Shown here in pieces: positions 27,601 to 39,600 of a stretch of DNA of 64,000 nt. The position numbers were made by a program, and so were the translations under genes. Each line of letters opens with the position of its first letter. Position 1 is the first letter of the stretch. This stretch comes from Pseudeuparius sepicola (taxonomy: Eukaryota > Arthropoda > Insecta > Coleoptera > Anthribidae). The notes beneath the pieces were generated by a model, which was given only the letters and a program-made list of their open reading frames with translations, was not told the origin of the DNA and searched no databases. The DNA is taken from contig OY987299.1 of the NCBI GenBank assembly GCA_963920635.1, positions 17,597,401 to 17,661,400 on the forward strand, written 5' to 3'.

Positions 27601-30600
27601 ACGTAGCGTCGGGAGACGAGGACAGCATCATGAGTTTGGGCAGCAGTGCAGCGACGAAGGGCACAAACAACAGCAACACGGTTGCGAGTAATGTCGTGAT
27701 CGATCCGAGTGAAAGGAGATCGAACGCGGTGCAAATATTGCACGCGTTGCTGTACGATTCGGCCGCTGTCGAAGCGCATCTGGTGGAGCTGCTCTGTTCA
27801 AAGTGAGTAATGTAATCTTCAAGTTTGTCTATTGTGATAATGTCGAGTGCAACAGCTTTACTGGATATACCAAGAAAAAATAGTTTGTTTACAATGACTA
27901 GAGCAACCCAAATATGCAAGTCGAAACCATAAAAATATGCGCATAAATATGCAAATAATTTAGTCAAAATATGCAGGAAAATGTTGAAAATATGCAAATT
28001 AAGAAATACTTTAAAAATATAAACTTATTGTTTCATTTACAAATAAAAATAAACATATATAATGTACATACAAATTTCTAAATGCATTTATACATAGTAA
28101 AAGAAACAATATTTTATTTTAAACTATTAACGCTACCAAAAAAACTAATTATTCCATTCGATTCTACGCCAAAAAATCTATAAAAATAGTTGATTAAATT
28201 TGTCGATATATATAAGTTGTAGCCAGGAGAGAGGTTTCCAAAAAATCGAAAATTTCAGTCCTGCGCCAATGCGTGGAAACTATAAAACTTATCTAAAATC
28301 TGACTGGTCCACCAAATTCCTCTCAAAAAAGTAGTACAGTGACGTGAAAACCGTAACCCTCTAGCTTTAATAATAACCGAGATTTTTGAGAAAAACACCC
28401 AAAAACACCCAAAATGGGACACCCTGTACTTTATTAAATAGTTATAAATACCTACTTTATTCGTTTTCAGATCACCAGGATTAGTGCCCATAAAATTATA
28501 ATTCACCTATATTATTTTGGGAAAACCAGGTACCTATCTAGACACCGACCCCTGTTCCCTTTTTCCTTTTTTGTCGTGATTTCTAATGAAGGCAACATTG
28601 TTATGTCATTGACCCTCTTTTAACAATATACTTTAACTTGAGGTTTTAGTTGTGAGTCAGTAGTCATTATTTGAGGCTAGAGCCTTCTAGCTGAACTAGC
28701 TAGTACTTGCCAATTTAAAGTTAAAATCTACCTTAACTAAATTAAAAGCTAAGACATAAAACGTGAAGAATAACAATAGTAGTGATGATTATTCATTTCG
28801 GGGAAATATATAGTGCTGTTCATTTTTTTTAACAAGTTAAGAAATTAGGTAAGTCGGCTAATAAAATATATTTCGGACGGCGGTGCGGTAACCGCCTGTT
28901 AGGTTCATATATACATATATCCGTAAGAAGTTGATTCGGATGATTTGGAACGGTATTTTCGTATATTTTTTCAGTGTGTGATCTGATATAGTCTTTTATT
29001 AGTGGTATGTTCATATCGCGATGGATAGTAGCATTCGATACATACCATTCCGCCCCCGTAGCGAGTCTGAGGCATTTGTTTTGTACCACCTGGAGCTTTT
29101 TAAGTTGGTTATTGAACGCAAAGCCCCAGGCGGCACAAGCGTAGAGCATAGTAGGCCTTATTATTTGTTTATACAACAATAATTTACTAGAGGTGTTAAG
29201 TTTTGAGTTACGGGCGAGAAGGGAAAAAAGTGCAGAGATCGCCGCTTTAGCCTTCTTGATACGGTTGTTGATATTACTATTAACACAGCTTTGTCAACAA
29301 GTCCTTACTTATGGCAATAAAGCATATTTGATTTGATTTGATTTGATATGAGGGGCCCAGGTGAGTTTGACGTCTAATATTACGCCGAGATATGTGACCT
29401 CCCTGGACCACTCTATCTCATTTCCGTCTATAACGATGTTTTCTATAACAGGGATTATTCTTTTTTTAGAGATAAGAATGGCTTGCGTTTTGTCTGCGTT
29501 ACTTTTGATTTTCCACCTTAGGAAATATTCAAGCAACAAGTTAATAGTGTTTTGAAGGAAGGACTTTATAAAGCGCAGGGATTTGCCAGTAGCCAGAATG
29601 GCAGTGTCATCCGCGTATAGGAACAGCTGAGTGTTCGGAGAGGGTGTCAGGTCGCTAATATACAAGGAGTACAAGATTGGACCGAGTACCGAGCCCTGCG
29701 GGACGCCCGCCTCGATGCTCCTCGTCGTCGAAATCTTTCCGTCAACTTTGACACAAAATGTCCCATTAAAAAGGAAACTTTTAACAAGGCATTGGGGCTG
29801 ATATACCGCCCCTAAGCATTTTGTATAGCAACCCCCAATGCCACACCTTGTCAAAAGCCTTTGAAATGTCGAGTAGCAGGATACCGGCATTTTTTCTCCT
29901 GTATATTGCTAGCTACGTTTTCGACGAGTCGACAAACTTGCAGCTCAGTACTATGAAGCGCCCGGAAACCAAATTGCTCCCTTTGTATTAAATTAGTTTG
30001 CTCAGTTTCCGTTAATAATCTTGATAATATTATTCTTTCTACGACTTTAGAAATCGACGACAAAAGACTAATTGGCCTAAAATCGCTAGGAAAAATGGAG
30101 CCGCATTTTTTCGGTATTGTTACTATTTGGGATTTTTTCCATAAATTTGGAAAATATTGAGACCTTAAAATACCGTTCGATAAGTTTAAAATGGCGTTTT
30201 TGAATTTTTTTGGCAGTAATTTCAGAGCTTTATTAGATATTCCGTCGATTCCCGGAGCCTTTCGGATGGGAAGTGATTTAATTATGCTGTATAATTCGTT
30301 AGGTTCACAGAACTCGATCTGTCCCGGGGGGGCGTTGTCGACGAGCATGACATATTACTTCGTCTTCCCAGTCGAGGTCGTCCTCGACGTCCTGGTTTTC
30401 GGAGAACTGTTGTTCGAAGGAATCTGCGAAGGCTTCCGCCTTCTCTTCAGCAGTATAGACGATTCCATTTTCGCCGTGTATTGGGGGTGTACAAGTCCTT
30501 CCATTACCCTTAATATTCTTGACGAGTTGCCAAAAAGGGCGGTCAACTACTAACATCTCTTCTAGTTTATTTTGCCACTCGGTGTCTTTATACTCTTTTA

Positions 30601-33600
30601 TTCTGTCTCTAACTAGTCGGTTAAGTCTGTTGTAGTCTGCGTTAAGTCCTGTACGTTGTGCGGCCCGTTTGGCGCGTCTTTTTTCAGTGATTAGGTCCTT
30701 TATGTCGTGTGGTAAGTCAAGTTTTTGTCTATTGTGAGTTTTGTGTGTGGTGGCGTTTGTTAGGGCTAGTTGTATTAAGTCTTGTAACGTTTGTGCGTAT
30801 ACTTCAACGTCCCTGGCGTCCGTAATATGTCGGAGTGGCGGCGGGTTTTGTAAAAGGAAAGTCTTGAACAGCTCCCAATTTGTGGCGAATCTATGGATCT
30901 CGTCATCTATTAAGTTCTCTTCGTCCAGAGCGCCGAAGACGACCGTGACGGGGTTGTGGTCGCTGTCGAGGTCCTCTGTAGTCGTTATTTGGCACTGAAA
31001 AACGAAATTTTTGACTAGGAAATCTAATACGCCGGGAGTTCCTATGGGAGGGTAACTGGTGGGTTCCTCGGACGTGATTAGCTGCAGGTTGTTGTTAAAT
31101 ATGTAGTTTGACAGTAGTCTACCTCTGGCGTTGCCCGGCGGGGGGGACCAGTCGAGGTGGCGGGCATTGAAGTCACCGCCTACTATGATGGGCGAATCGT
31201 CATTAGCTGCAAGATATATATTGTCGAGTTCGCCTACGTCATAGCGAGCAGACGGGGGCATATACAGAGAGAAAATAGTTACGGTTCTGCTATCAGACAT
31301 GTCAATTTTGACGGAGATGAATTCTGCGTTCGAATCCGCGTCTGAACTCTTGTACATGCTGTATCTCAATGACCTGTGAATCGCTAGGAGTACTCCACCC
31401 CTTCTTCCGGTCAGCCTATCCCTGCGGATAACACTGTAGTTCTGGATACGAAACTTTTTCCCTGGCTTTAAGAAGGTTTCCTGTATCGCCATTACTTGAA
31501 TGTTGTTCTCCTGTAAAAAGTGCAAAAGTGTTACTTTTTTGTTCAAGACGCCGTTAGCATTCCAGGTAGTAAATTTGATTGTTGTTGGTAATAATAAGGC
31601 ATGCTCGTTGTTGTTGTTAGGCATTGTTACCATTCGTGGTATTATCATCGAATTGATAAGTACAATGGAAGTCGCACAGGTACCACTTTCATTGTTGTTT
31701 GGGGCAGCCAACTCTAGAGAGAGATAGGTTTCAAATGGCAATAAGTAAGACAAGGACGCCTAATGAACGTGTCAGCTGATTCAGGCAAAGGAGGTATAAA
31801 GGGATGTTGCATATTAATGAGCGAATTTAATGGTCATGTTCCGTAATTCTCTTTATTGTATGATCTGTATTCCGAAATTCGGGGCTTGTTTGTAGGAATG
31901 AGAATTTTTCTATACTATAACCACAATTATGTAAATACAGGGTGTAACTTTGATAAGTACAGAAATTTTAAGGGCAGGTCGGGAAAAATGCACTTGTTAC
32001 GCCTATGCAATTAAAATTTTTCTAAAGTGCATATTAACGTCAGAAATAATTTTTTTTTAAACGCTATTAAAACCCCTTTTTCCGACGCTACGGCCATGGG
32101 TCCTTGACCTTGCCGGGACCAGCTGGAACTGAGGCCGGTTCCGGCGGATCCCCCCCAATTCCGCCGTGCAGCGTTGTCAGACGTATAGCTCTTTCACAGT
32201 ATTTTAGGAATAGTCTTTCAACTAGTTTTTGAACAAATCTTTAATGGTTCTTTTAGCGAATAGCATGCAAAAAAACTACCTTTCGGATGCCTGGATGATT
32301 TTCCTTGCGGGTGTCGTACTCCTTTCTTATGTTATCCAAAAATCCTCTCGAAAATCACAAGAAGCACTAGTTAACTGGTTGCCAGTCGAATCGCTTTTTC
32401 CGAGGCTTTTTCGCAGTATTTGAAGAATATTGACGCAACCATGTATCATTTGGTGTATGTGGAGATTAAATAAATAAATAAATAATTTTTGGACAACTCC
32501 TTAAAGGTTCTTTTAGCGAATAGCTCGACGAATAGCATGAAAAAGCCTACCTTTGAGATGCATCGATTATTTTTACTATTTTCTTGTGTTTAGATACTAT
32601 CCAAAAATCTTCACAAAATCACATAAAGCACTAAGTACCTACCTAACTAGTGGCACTGTTTTTATACGATGGTCGCGAAGGTATAACACTTCATAGTCTC
32701 TTTTTACGGAAATACGAACAAAATACTTGTTTTTTTTTTCACTGCACACTTAAAGCGGCGCGATGCCAAATATTAGGGACATCTCGGTTTCCCTCAGCTG
32801 ATTTATTCCAACGGGGACTCGACTAGGTGGATTGTACAATTAGATCCATACCGTATGCGTCTAATAAAACCCGAATTTTCGCGAACCCTTGAAGCTGCTT
32901 CTTTTATCCTCGCGCGTAATTGGGGTACCTAGTAGGAACCTATCTAGCACTGTTTTCATATGAAGGCCGCGAAAGTTTAACACTGCATTTCTTAACGGAA
33001 ATATGAAAAAATCACTTGTTATTTCACTGCAAATTCGTAGCGGCAATTGCAACAGGTTTGGACATCACTGCTGGTCCAAAAAAATGGCGAACGGATCTGG
33101 AAAAATGTACAGAAGCAGGTTCAGTTCCGACGACAGTTCGTAAAACAAAGCAAAGTAACGGAACAATATCGGTTAGCGAGACGCGACGTTTGCATACGCG
33201 TCCACGTTTTGGAAACAGAATTGTTATACCACAGAATAGCCACACGTAAGGCATTCTGTATAATAATAAATTGCTTGTTGAAGCTGGCGCTCCCAAAAAT
33301 TACAGGCGGACGCGGATCGATATCAATCAGCTGTTAAATCCCATAATAATCGGACGGACGATCTTCGACTAGCGCGTCGGCTACGGCGCGGCGGTACGGT
33401 GACGGCGCACAAGCTTTCCCCCATACCATTCAATACCACTATTCGGTGTTGCCGTTTATGCCGACATGTCCCCAAACTGACTTAAAGTCCCTTAAATCCG
33501 ATTTTTGATTTTCGCGGATTTATACGGGGTTTCTTTCGTTATAAGTTAATCTACTATCTCGTATAATTATTACGCACAAAAACGGGTAAATCCATGTAAA

Positions 33601-36600
33601 AATCCACTACACAATTAAATTTATACGGAATTAAATTACTAAATCAGGTAAATTTTCAGCACACTTGGCAACATAGTAGCGCCGCCCCGAGAGAAGTAGG
33701 GGCCGCGAGCCGCGATTGGCTAATATCGCGCACTAGTTATGAGTAGTGGGGATCACCTGTAGTGTCGATGTCAAGTGGCGCCCCGCGCTTGCGCTCCTCG
33801 CCCAGCTGTAATTTAGTAGGTCGGCCGGGCCGGGCGGCGTGGAAATGGAGCAAAATCGAGTGAATCAGTGCCAGTGAATTCATTAGTAATTGTAATTATT
33901 GCGCGATTCGGCGCGGCGTCGTTTTTGTTGAAGTTGGCGTCGGACTCCAGCGCCCGACGCCAACGTCATATGCCCGCGCCTGGCGAATCTCGGCGAAGGA
34001 ATGTCGGGCAGTAGTCAAGGGCACGCAGAAGCTTAAATTCACCAGGAGGAGTCGCTGTTTTTCGGTTTTTGGGGACATTACGCGACATTTCGCCACCAAG
34101 TTTTTACGAAAAGTAAGAGGAATGGTAAGGAATTAACTTGAGAGAGTTCCGAAACGGCAAAGGGTTAAAAAATGCGGAAATGATAAGCACGCCAATTTGA
34201 CAGTCTTCCCCAACTATTTTCGGAACCGAATAATTTTTTATTTACAACCATGTATGTAATATCGACATTTCTGACTTTTTAGAAGTTTGAAAGTGTCAAT
34301 TTTTTGACTTTTACTTCCCGCCCTCCCGCCCGGGTGGAAAGTTTACTTTATCTCGAGACACCTCGGTGTGTAATATACTATTAAAAGTAGACAATAGACA
34401 GGACAACAACCCTGAGGGGGTTTAAAAGTGGCGCACCATCAGGCAAGGGTAGAAAAATATTAAAAACGATGAACAAATCGGGGCCGCGCGTTAAATTCAC
34501 ATCAAATGACAGTCTTCCCCCACTTTTTTCGGAAACGAATAATTTTTTAAAAGTAGATAATACATAGGACCACAACCCTGAGGGGGTTTAAAGGTGGCGC
34601 ACTATCGGGCAAGGGTTGAAAAATATTAAAAACTATGAACAAATCGAAGCCGCGCGTTAAATTCACGTCAAATTACAGTCTTCCCCCACTTTTTTCGAGA
34701 TGATAGGGCTACAGGCGAACACTCGCTAAAAAAAAGTAACGCGCCGCTGCTCTACGCTCTACCCTATGGGTGGTTGTGGAAATTTGCAATTTTTACAGAT
34801 AACTTGTATTTTAAAACAAATACTTTATTCAGTTGATTGCCGATCAGAAATTTATTATCCCAAGGTGTCCCAAGAGATGGCTAATTATTAGTATAAAAAA
34901 ATTGCGGCCTGAAAATCAGTTGTAAAATAGGTAGGTAGGTAGATACCTACTCCACAAAAGACTTGTCAAAAAATTATGAGTGTGAAATCAGCAATGAGTT
35001 TTCTAGCAATGACTTCTCCGAGCGGCGCTCGGATACATTTCTGCTGCCTAGGGACTTAAAATAACAGCAAAGTGATAAAAACTGACGTGTTTGTTAAATT
35101 ATTGTGTGCGCCTGTGAAGAAAGCAATAAACAGTTCGTCACAGCAACCGACATCATAAAAAAACGTGGATACCTACCAGCAGTAATTTTCAAAGGTACCT
35201 AGGTACCTAATTCTGCAAGCAGATTTATTCCACTCTGACATGCGGCAACGTCGCGGTATTCCCCTTCCTAATCTAACGTTATTCCCCTCCATCTCCTAGG
35301 GAGAGGTTAGACCTCCCCTCTCAGCGCTTCTAGTGACGATCCAGCGGCGTGCATTGAGCACGGATAAAGATTGATTTGCCCCATTTTCTAAACATCGATT
35401 AAAAAAATTTTTTTTTTCATTTTTCGGTTTTATGAACGTCCCCGATTACGTGGTTAAAATTTCTGTACCTATCAAAGATACACCCTGTATTGCACAGAAA
35501 AAATTTTATGTACCTGGAAGTAAATGGAGACAAATAAAATACAAATTCCAAAATAAAAGTTTACTTTAAAATAAAGGCGACAAAATATCTAGGATAAGGT
35601 GTACATTTTCAACTTTAATTATTTATCTTTACTGATTTATTAATTTTAAAATTCAATTTAATAGGAAAAGCATCTAAGACAGGTAGCTTTTACATATTTT
35701 TATATAATTTTTAATTGTTTAGGCATCTAACAAAAAGAATTACAGTCCGGCAAACGAAAGAAGTCCAATGAAAAACTCAGTCTAAGCGCCATCCATATGT
35801 TATTAATGTGGGCATAGGCGGTTAGACTGAGTTTTTCATTGGACTTCTTTCGTTTCCGGATTGTACAAATAAGTACCTTATTAAAGGGACCAGTTCTGGT
35901 CTCAGAACTTCAAGATTAATTCCATCTTTGACTACGAAGTTGTAGGTTCATTAGCACAATATTTTGCCAGTTTTTCCCTTGATAGAGTTTCTATCATGAC
36001 TTGGAAAATAAAAAAACTGTAGTAATTACATACTTTTTAAGTTTGCGCTGCCCAAAATTCTCAATGAAATCGCTCTCAATAAAATGTTGACTACAGAAAT
36101 GCAAGTCAATACTTGTAAACAGTACAAGATTTTTCCTTTTTATTTCTGCAATCCACTTGTCTCCAATATCACCTTATCTCTTGGAAAACTGCAAAGTTAT
36201 TAGCATAGATTTTTAAGACTTACGAATGAAAAGAAACCCCACTATTCTCATTCTTTCCGCCCCGTTTGTACCAAACGGGGCGAAATACAAAACAGGAAAT
36301 GACCATCTTTTTTGTAATTTACAACTACAACAGAGAGCATACAGCCACATAGCTAAATTAAATTTTCTCTCCGATCTAAAAATAATATTAAACCAAATAC
36401 CTAAGAAAACTCAACGCCGTTTTATACGAAATTGCCACCACGACACAAACTCAAATCAAATATAAATAATACAATAATTACTCGTATTGGGACTTGGGAC
36501 AGAAGGAAAATGACGTTTGACAACGGAACTCGTTTGAAGCACAGGACACAAAAATAGAAAGTTAGGACAAACACCGCTTTTGTGTTATGTGGTTTTTGCC

Positions 36601-39600
36601 GGAATCAGCTGATTTATTTACTATTTCACTTACTCAAGTTTGGCTGCCAGTTTCTCTCTCTACACTCCTTCCATCTACTTGTCAATTCAATGGGTATTAT
36701 TGTCAAATGCTGAAGCGAATTTTTGTAATACGGGGAGGATTCTTAAGAATTCTTTAACGGCGCCTAAAAGCGCCTTTTCAGATATGTTTTCTAGGGCTTG
36801 CTGATTATTATTTTGATTTTGAGAGGGCGCGGCCGCGTAAGAAATATTAGGGGAAACAATATTATGAGTGGCGGGGAAATTAGTATTATTTTCTGTAGGT
36901 TGTAATTTTGGAAAGAATTTGCACATACTAAAATAAGCCGGGTGTGCCTCACCACAGTTGGCACACTTGCAGGGAGTGTTATATTCCTTTTTACAGGTAA
37001 AGGTGTGGTGATTTGAAGCACATTTTAGGCACTTGGGCACCGCATGGCAATATGATTGCGTATGCCCGAACTTTTGACAACGGTGGCATTGGGTCACCCT
37101 CGGCCTGGTTTTCTTGGGCTCGAAGGTGACCCAATTATCCGCTATTTCACATTCGTTGTATATGTTTTTCGAGGTCTGATTTTTTGGAAGAATTATTAAC
37201 AGATTGTTTTGAGGTTTCTGAGATTTACCTTTTAACCTTATGATGGACTTTATCTCGTAACCTTTTTGTGTCAAATCGTTTTTCGCAACTTCCGTATCGA
37301 ATTCGATAGGGAAGTTACGTATGAAGACGTGTAGCGACTTATCCTCTGGGGTAGGGTATGAGTGATACTCCACCTTGTTTAAGGTGAAGTATCTCTGCAT
37401 ACCCCTGTAATCGTCTGTGGTGCTTGGGTATATTTTAATACCGTTCGGCGTGTTTACCGCACGGTCGTACGAAATATTTTTAGATTTAAATAGCTTAGAA
37501 ATGTCAAGCCACTTTTCCTTATTTCTTAAGACTATTGGCGTAATAGACTTTTTAATTTCGTCTTCGGCTAGGACATTTTCGTCTTCGCTCTCTTTGTCGG
37601 AGAGGGGATTTTCTTGCGTATAATCGGTTTCCATATTAATATCATCGTTGTTATTGTTATTATTTTCATTTTCTGTTGAGTTATCTACTGGTTTTGAGCT
37701 TTCAGCTTCTTTTTTGTGAGCCTTGGTGGCTTTTTTGTTGGCTATTTCATTTTTACCATTTTTTAAGCTATTTTCATTGTTTTGGAAATTTTTATTGGAT
37801 CCTTTGGGTTTATTTTTTGTTATTTCTGAATTTTGGCTTAAACTATTGACATGGCTCAAAGAGCTGTCTCGGCTGACCGAGTTATTATTAGATAATTGAG
37901 AAGATTGGGACTTAGATCTGTCTCGCTTGACTGGTTTTGGGACGATAAACCCATCAGAGCGTTCGGTATTTCTAATTGTTATTTTACTGCCCACAGATGT
38001 ATCTGAAGACCTTGACGACTTCCTTTTCCTAGGTTCATTAGAGTTTTTTGTGTTCATAAATTTAATTAACTCGTCGAGTTTTTCAGAAAGCATCTTAATT
38101 TGCTGGGCCTGTTCAAGAATTATTTTATCTTTTGCATTAACCTGCTCTTTGAGTTCATTAATTAACTGTATGAATTGCTGCTGTTGGCTAATGAGTTGTT
38201 TGAAATTTAAATCACTGCCGTTTTCAGAACGACATTCTTCCGGTGACAAATCAGAGTTTGACATATTTTCTGATGGGTAACATCTTATACAGGGATGAAT
38301 TTACAAAAAATAAATAAATTGGCAAGTACTAGAGTTCTAAACTGCTGTCTCACCATTTACAGATAAAATGGAGCCTAAGTCGGGCGGGGGGGACTTCTGC
38401 GGGATGTTCTTTCTTGAGGAAAGTCTATTATTCGGGATTTGCTTGGGAACGGGAGGTCTGGGGGAAGGCCGGCGCCGCTCAGTCACCCATCTCGGGCTTC
38501 CGGGGCTTCGGCGGGATTCAATCTTGAGGAGGGCTCTGGGGAGGGTCCTTGTGGGCCACGCGAAGATCAAAATCTCTCTTTAAATGTTTTAAAAGAACTA
38601 AAAAGTTCCGATTTTTGCAGGAGCGGTTTAAATCACGTCAAGCCGACGTTTGGTAGTTCGTATTTTTTGACCCCTGTTCCCAAAAATGAATGAAACGCCT
38701 GCCAAAGATATAAATTATCCTAAATTCTTTCAATTATGCACAATATGCCATATTTTAAGGATATATGCAAATATTTAAAAAAATGCATATAATATGCAAA
38801 ATATGCGTGTTGCATATTTGGGTTACTCTAACAATGACTGTCATAAAATCGCAACCGCTTCCCCCAGGGACGCGCAAGGCCAAACTCCGTTCATGCTGGC
38901 CGTCTCCACCCGGAGCTACTCGGCGGCCCTCGAAATATTCGAGCGCATCACGAAGCTGGGCACGGCGCAGGAACGGGACGAGATGATCTTCCCGAAGGGC
39001 GCCAACGCCGACCACTCGCCGCTCCACGTGCTCTGCTGCAACGACACGTGCAGCTTCACGTGGACGGGCGCCGAGCACATCAACCAGGACATCTTCGAGT
39101 GCCGCACGTGCGGCCTGACGGGCACGCTGTGCTGCTGCACCGAGTGCGCGCGCGTCTGCCACAAGGGCCACGACTGCAAGCTGAAGAAGACGTCGCCGAC
39201 GGCCTACTGCGACTGCTGGGAGAAGTGCAAGTGCAAGGCGCTGATCATGGGCAACCAGTCGGTGCGGTACGAGCTGCTGACCAGGCTGGTGAAGGAGACG
39301 GACCTGGTGTGCCTGCCGAATTCCAGGTGAGCGCCGGTGGGGGGGTTGGGCCGTGTTGCACTTTTTATGTGAATGAATAAATGAAGTGCCTTTATGTCCA
39401 CAAATTACGTACACTGGTCACATAAGAACAGAAACTTGTCAAAATTTACAAACTACTGTTGTAATGCTACAAAATATTCTGACACATTATATGGTTCTAT
39501 CTCTACTAGCATTTTATGTACAATATTCTTAAACGTATCCAAACTTTTCATTATTTTTACACTATTTGGGAGACAATAATTATACAATTTTAGACAATAG

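Larger units (their letters stand above)
31938..35487. mobile_element. 3.55-kb CAGGG/TA inverted-repeat element
   Basis: Left end CAGGGTGTAACTTTGATAAG and, inverted, right end CAGGGTGTATCTTTGATAGG. Both continue TACAGAAATTTTAA, giving about 35-bp inverted repeats with TA on each side. The interior contains diverged direct repeats (32230-33050), a CpG-rich block (33660-34110) and a tandem repeat (34195-34700). No transposase frame. Confidence 0.8.
27899..38830. mobile_element. 10.9-kb hAT-type insertion in intron 11 with exact 8-bp TSD
   Basis: The left end TAGAGCAACCCAAATATGCA and right end (minus strand) TAGAGTAACCCAAATATGCA are inverted repeats of the hAT form. They are flanked by identical ACAATGAC at 27891-27898 and 38831-38838. 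AATATGCA-like words repeat within about 130 bp of both ends, as hAT subterminal transposase sites do. The rest is later insertions: a Jockey-type LINE in two parts, a CAGGG element and small foldbacks. No hAT transposase frame was found. Without the element and one duplicate, intron 11 would be about 125 bp, like its neighbours. Confidence 0.93.

Noticed and set aside
27512..27997. 161-codon antisense frame over exon 11
   Set aside because: A shadow of the coding exon continuing into AT-rich transposon sequence; no family.
38755..39414. 219-codon open frame opposite hyd exon 12
   Set aside because: It lies antisense to the conserved UBR-box exon, is arginine/alanine/valine-rich as expected from GC-rich antisense sequence, and has no recognisable domain.
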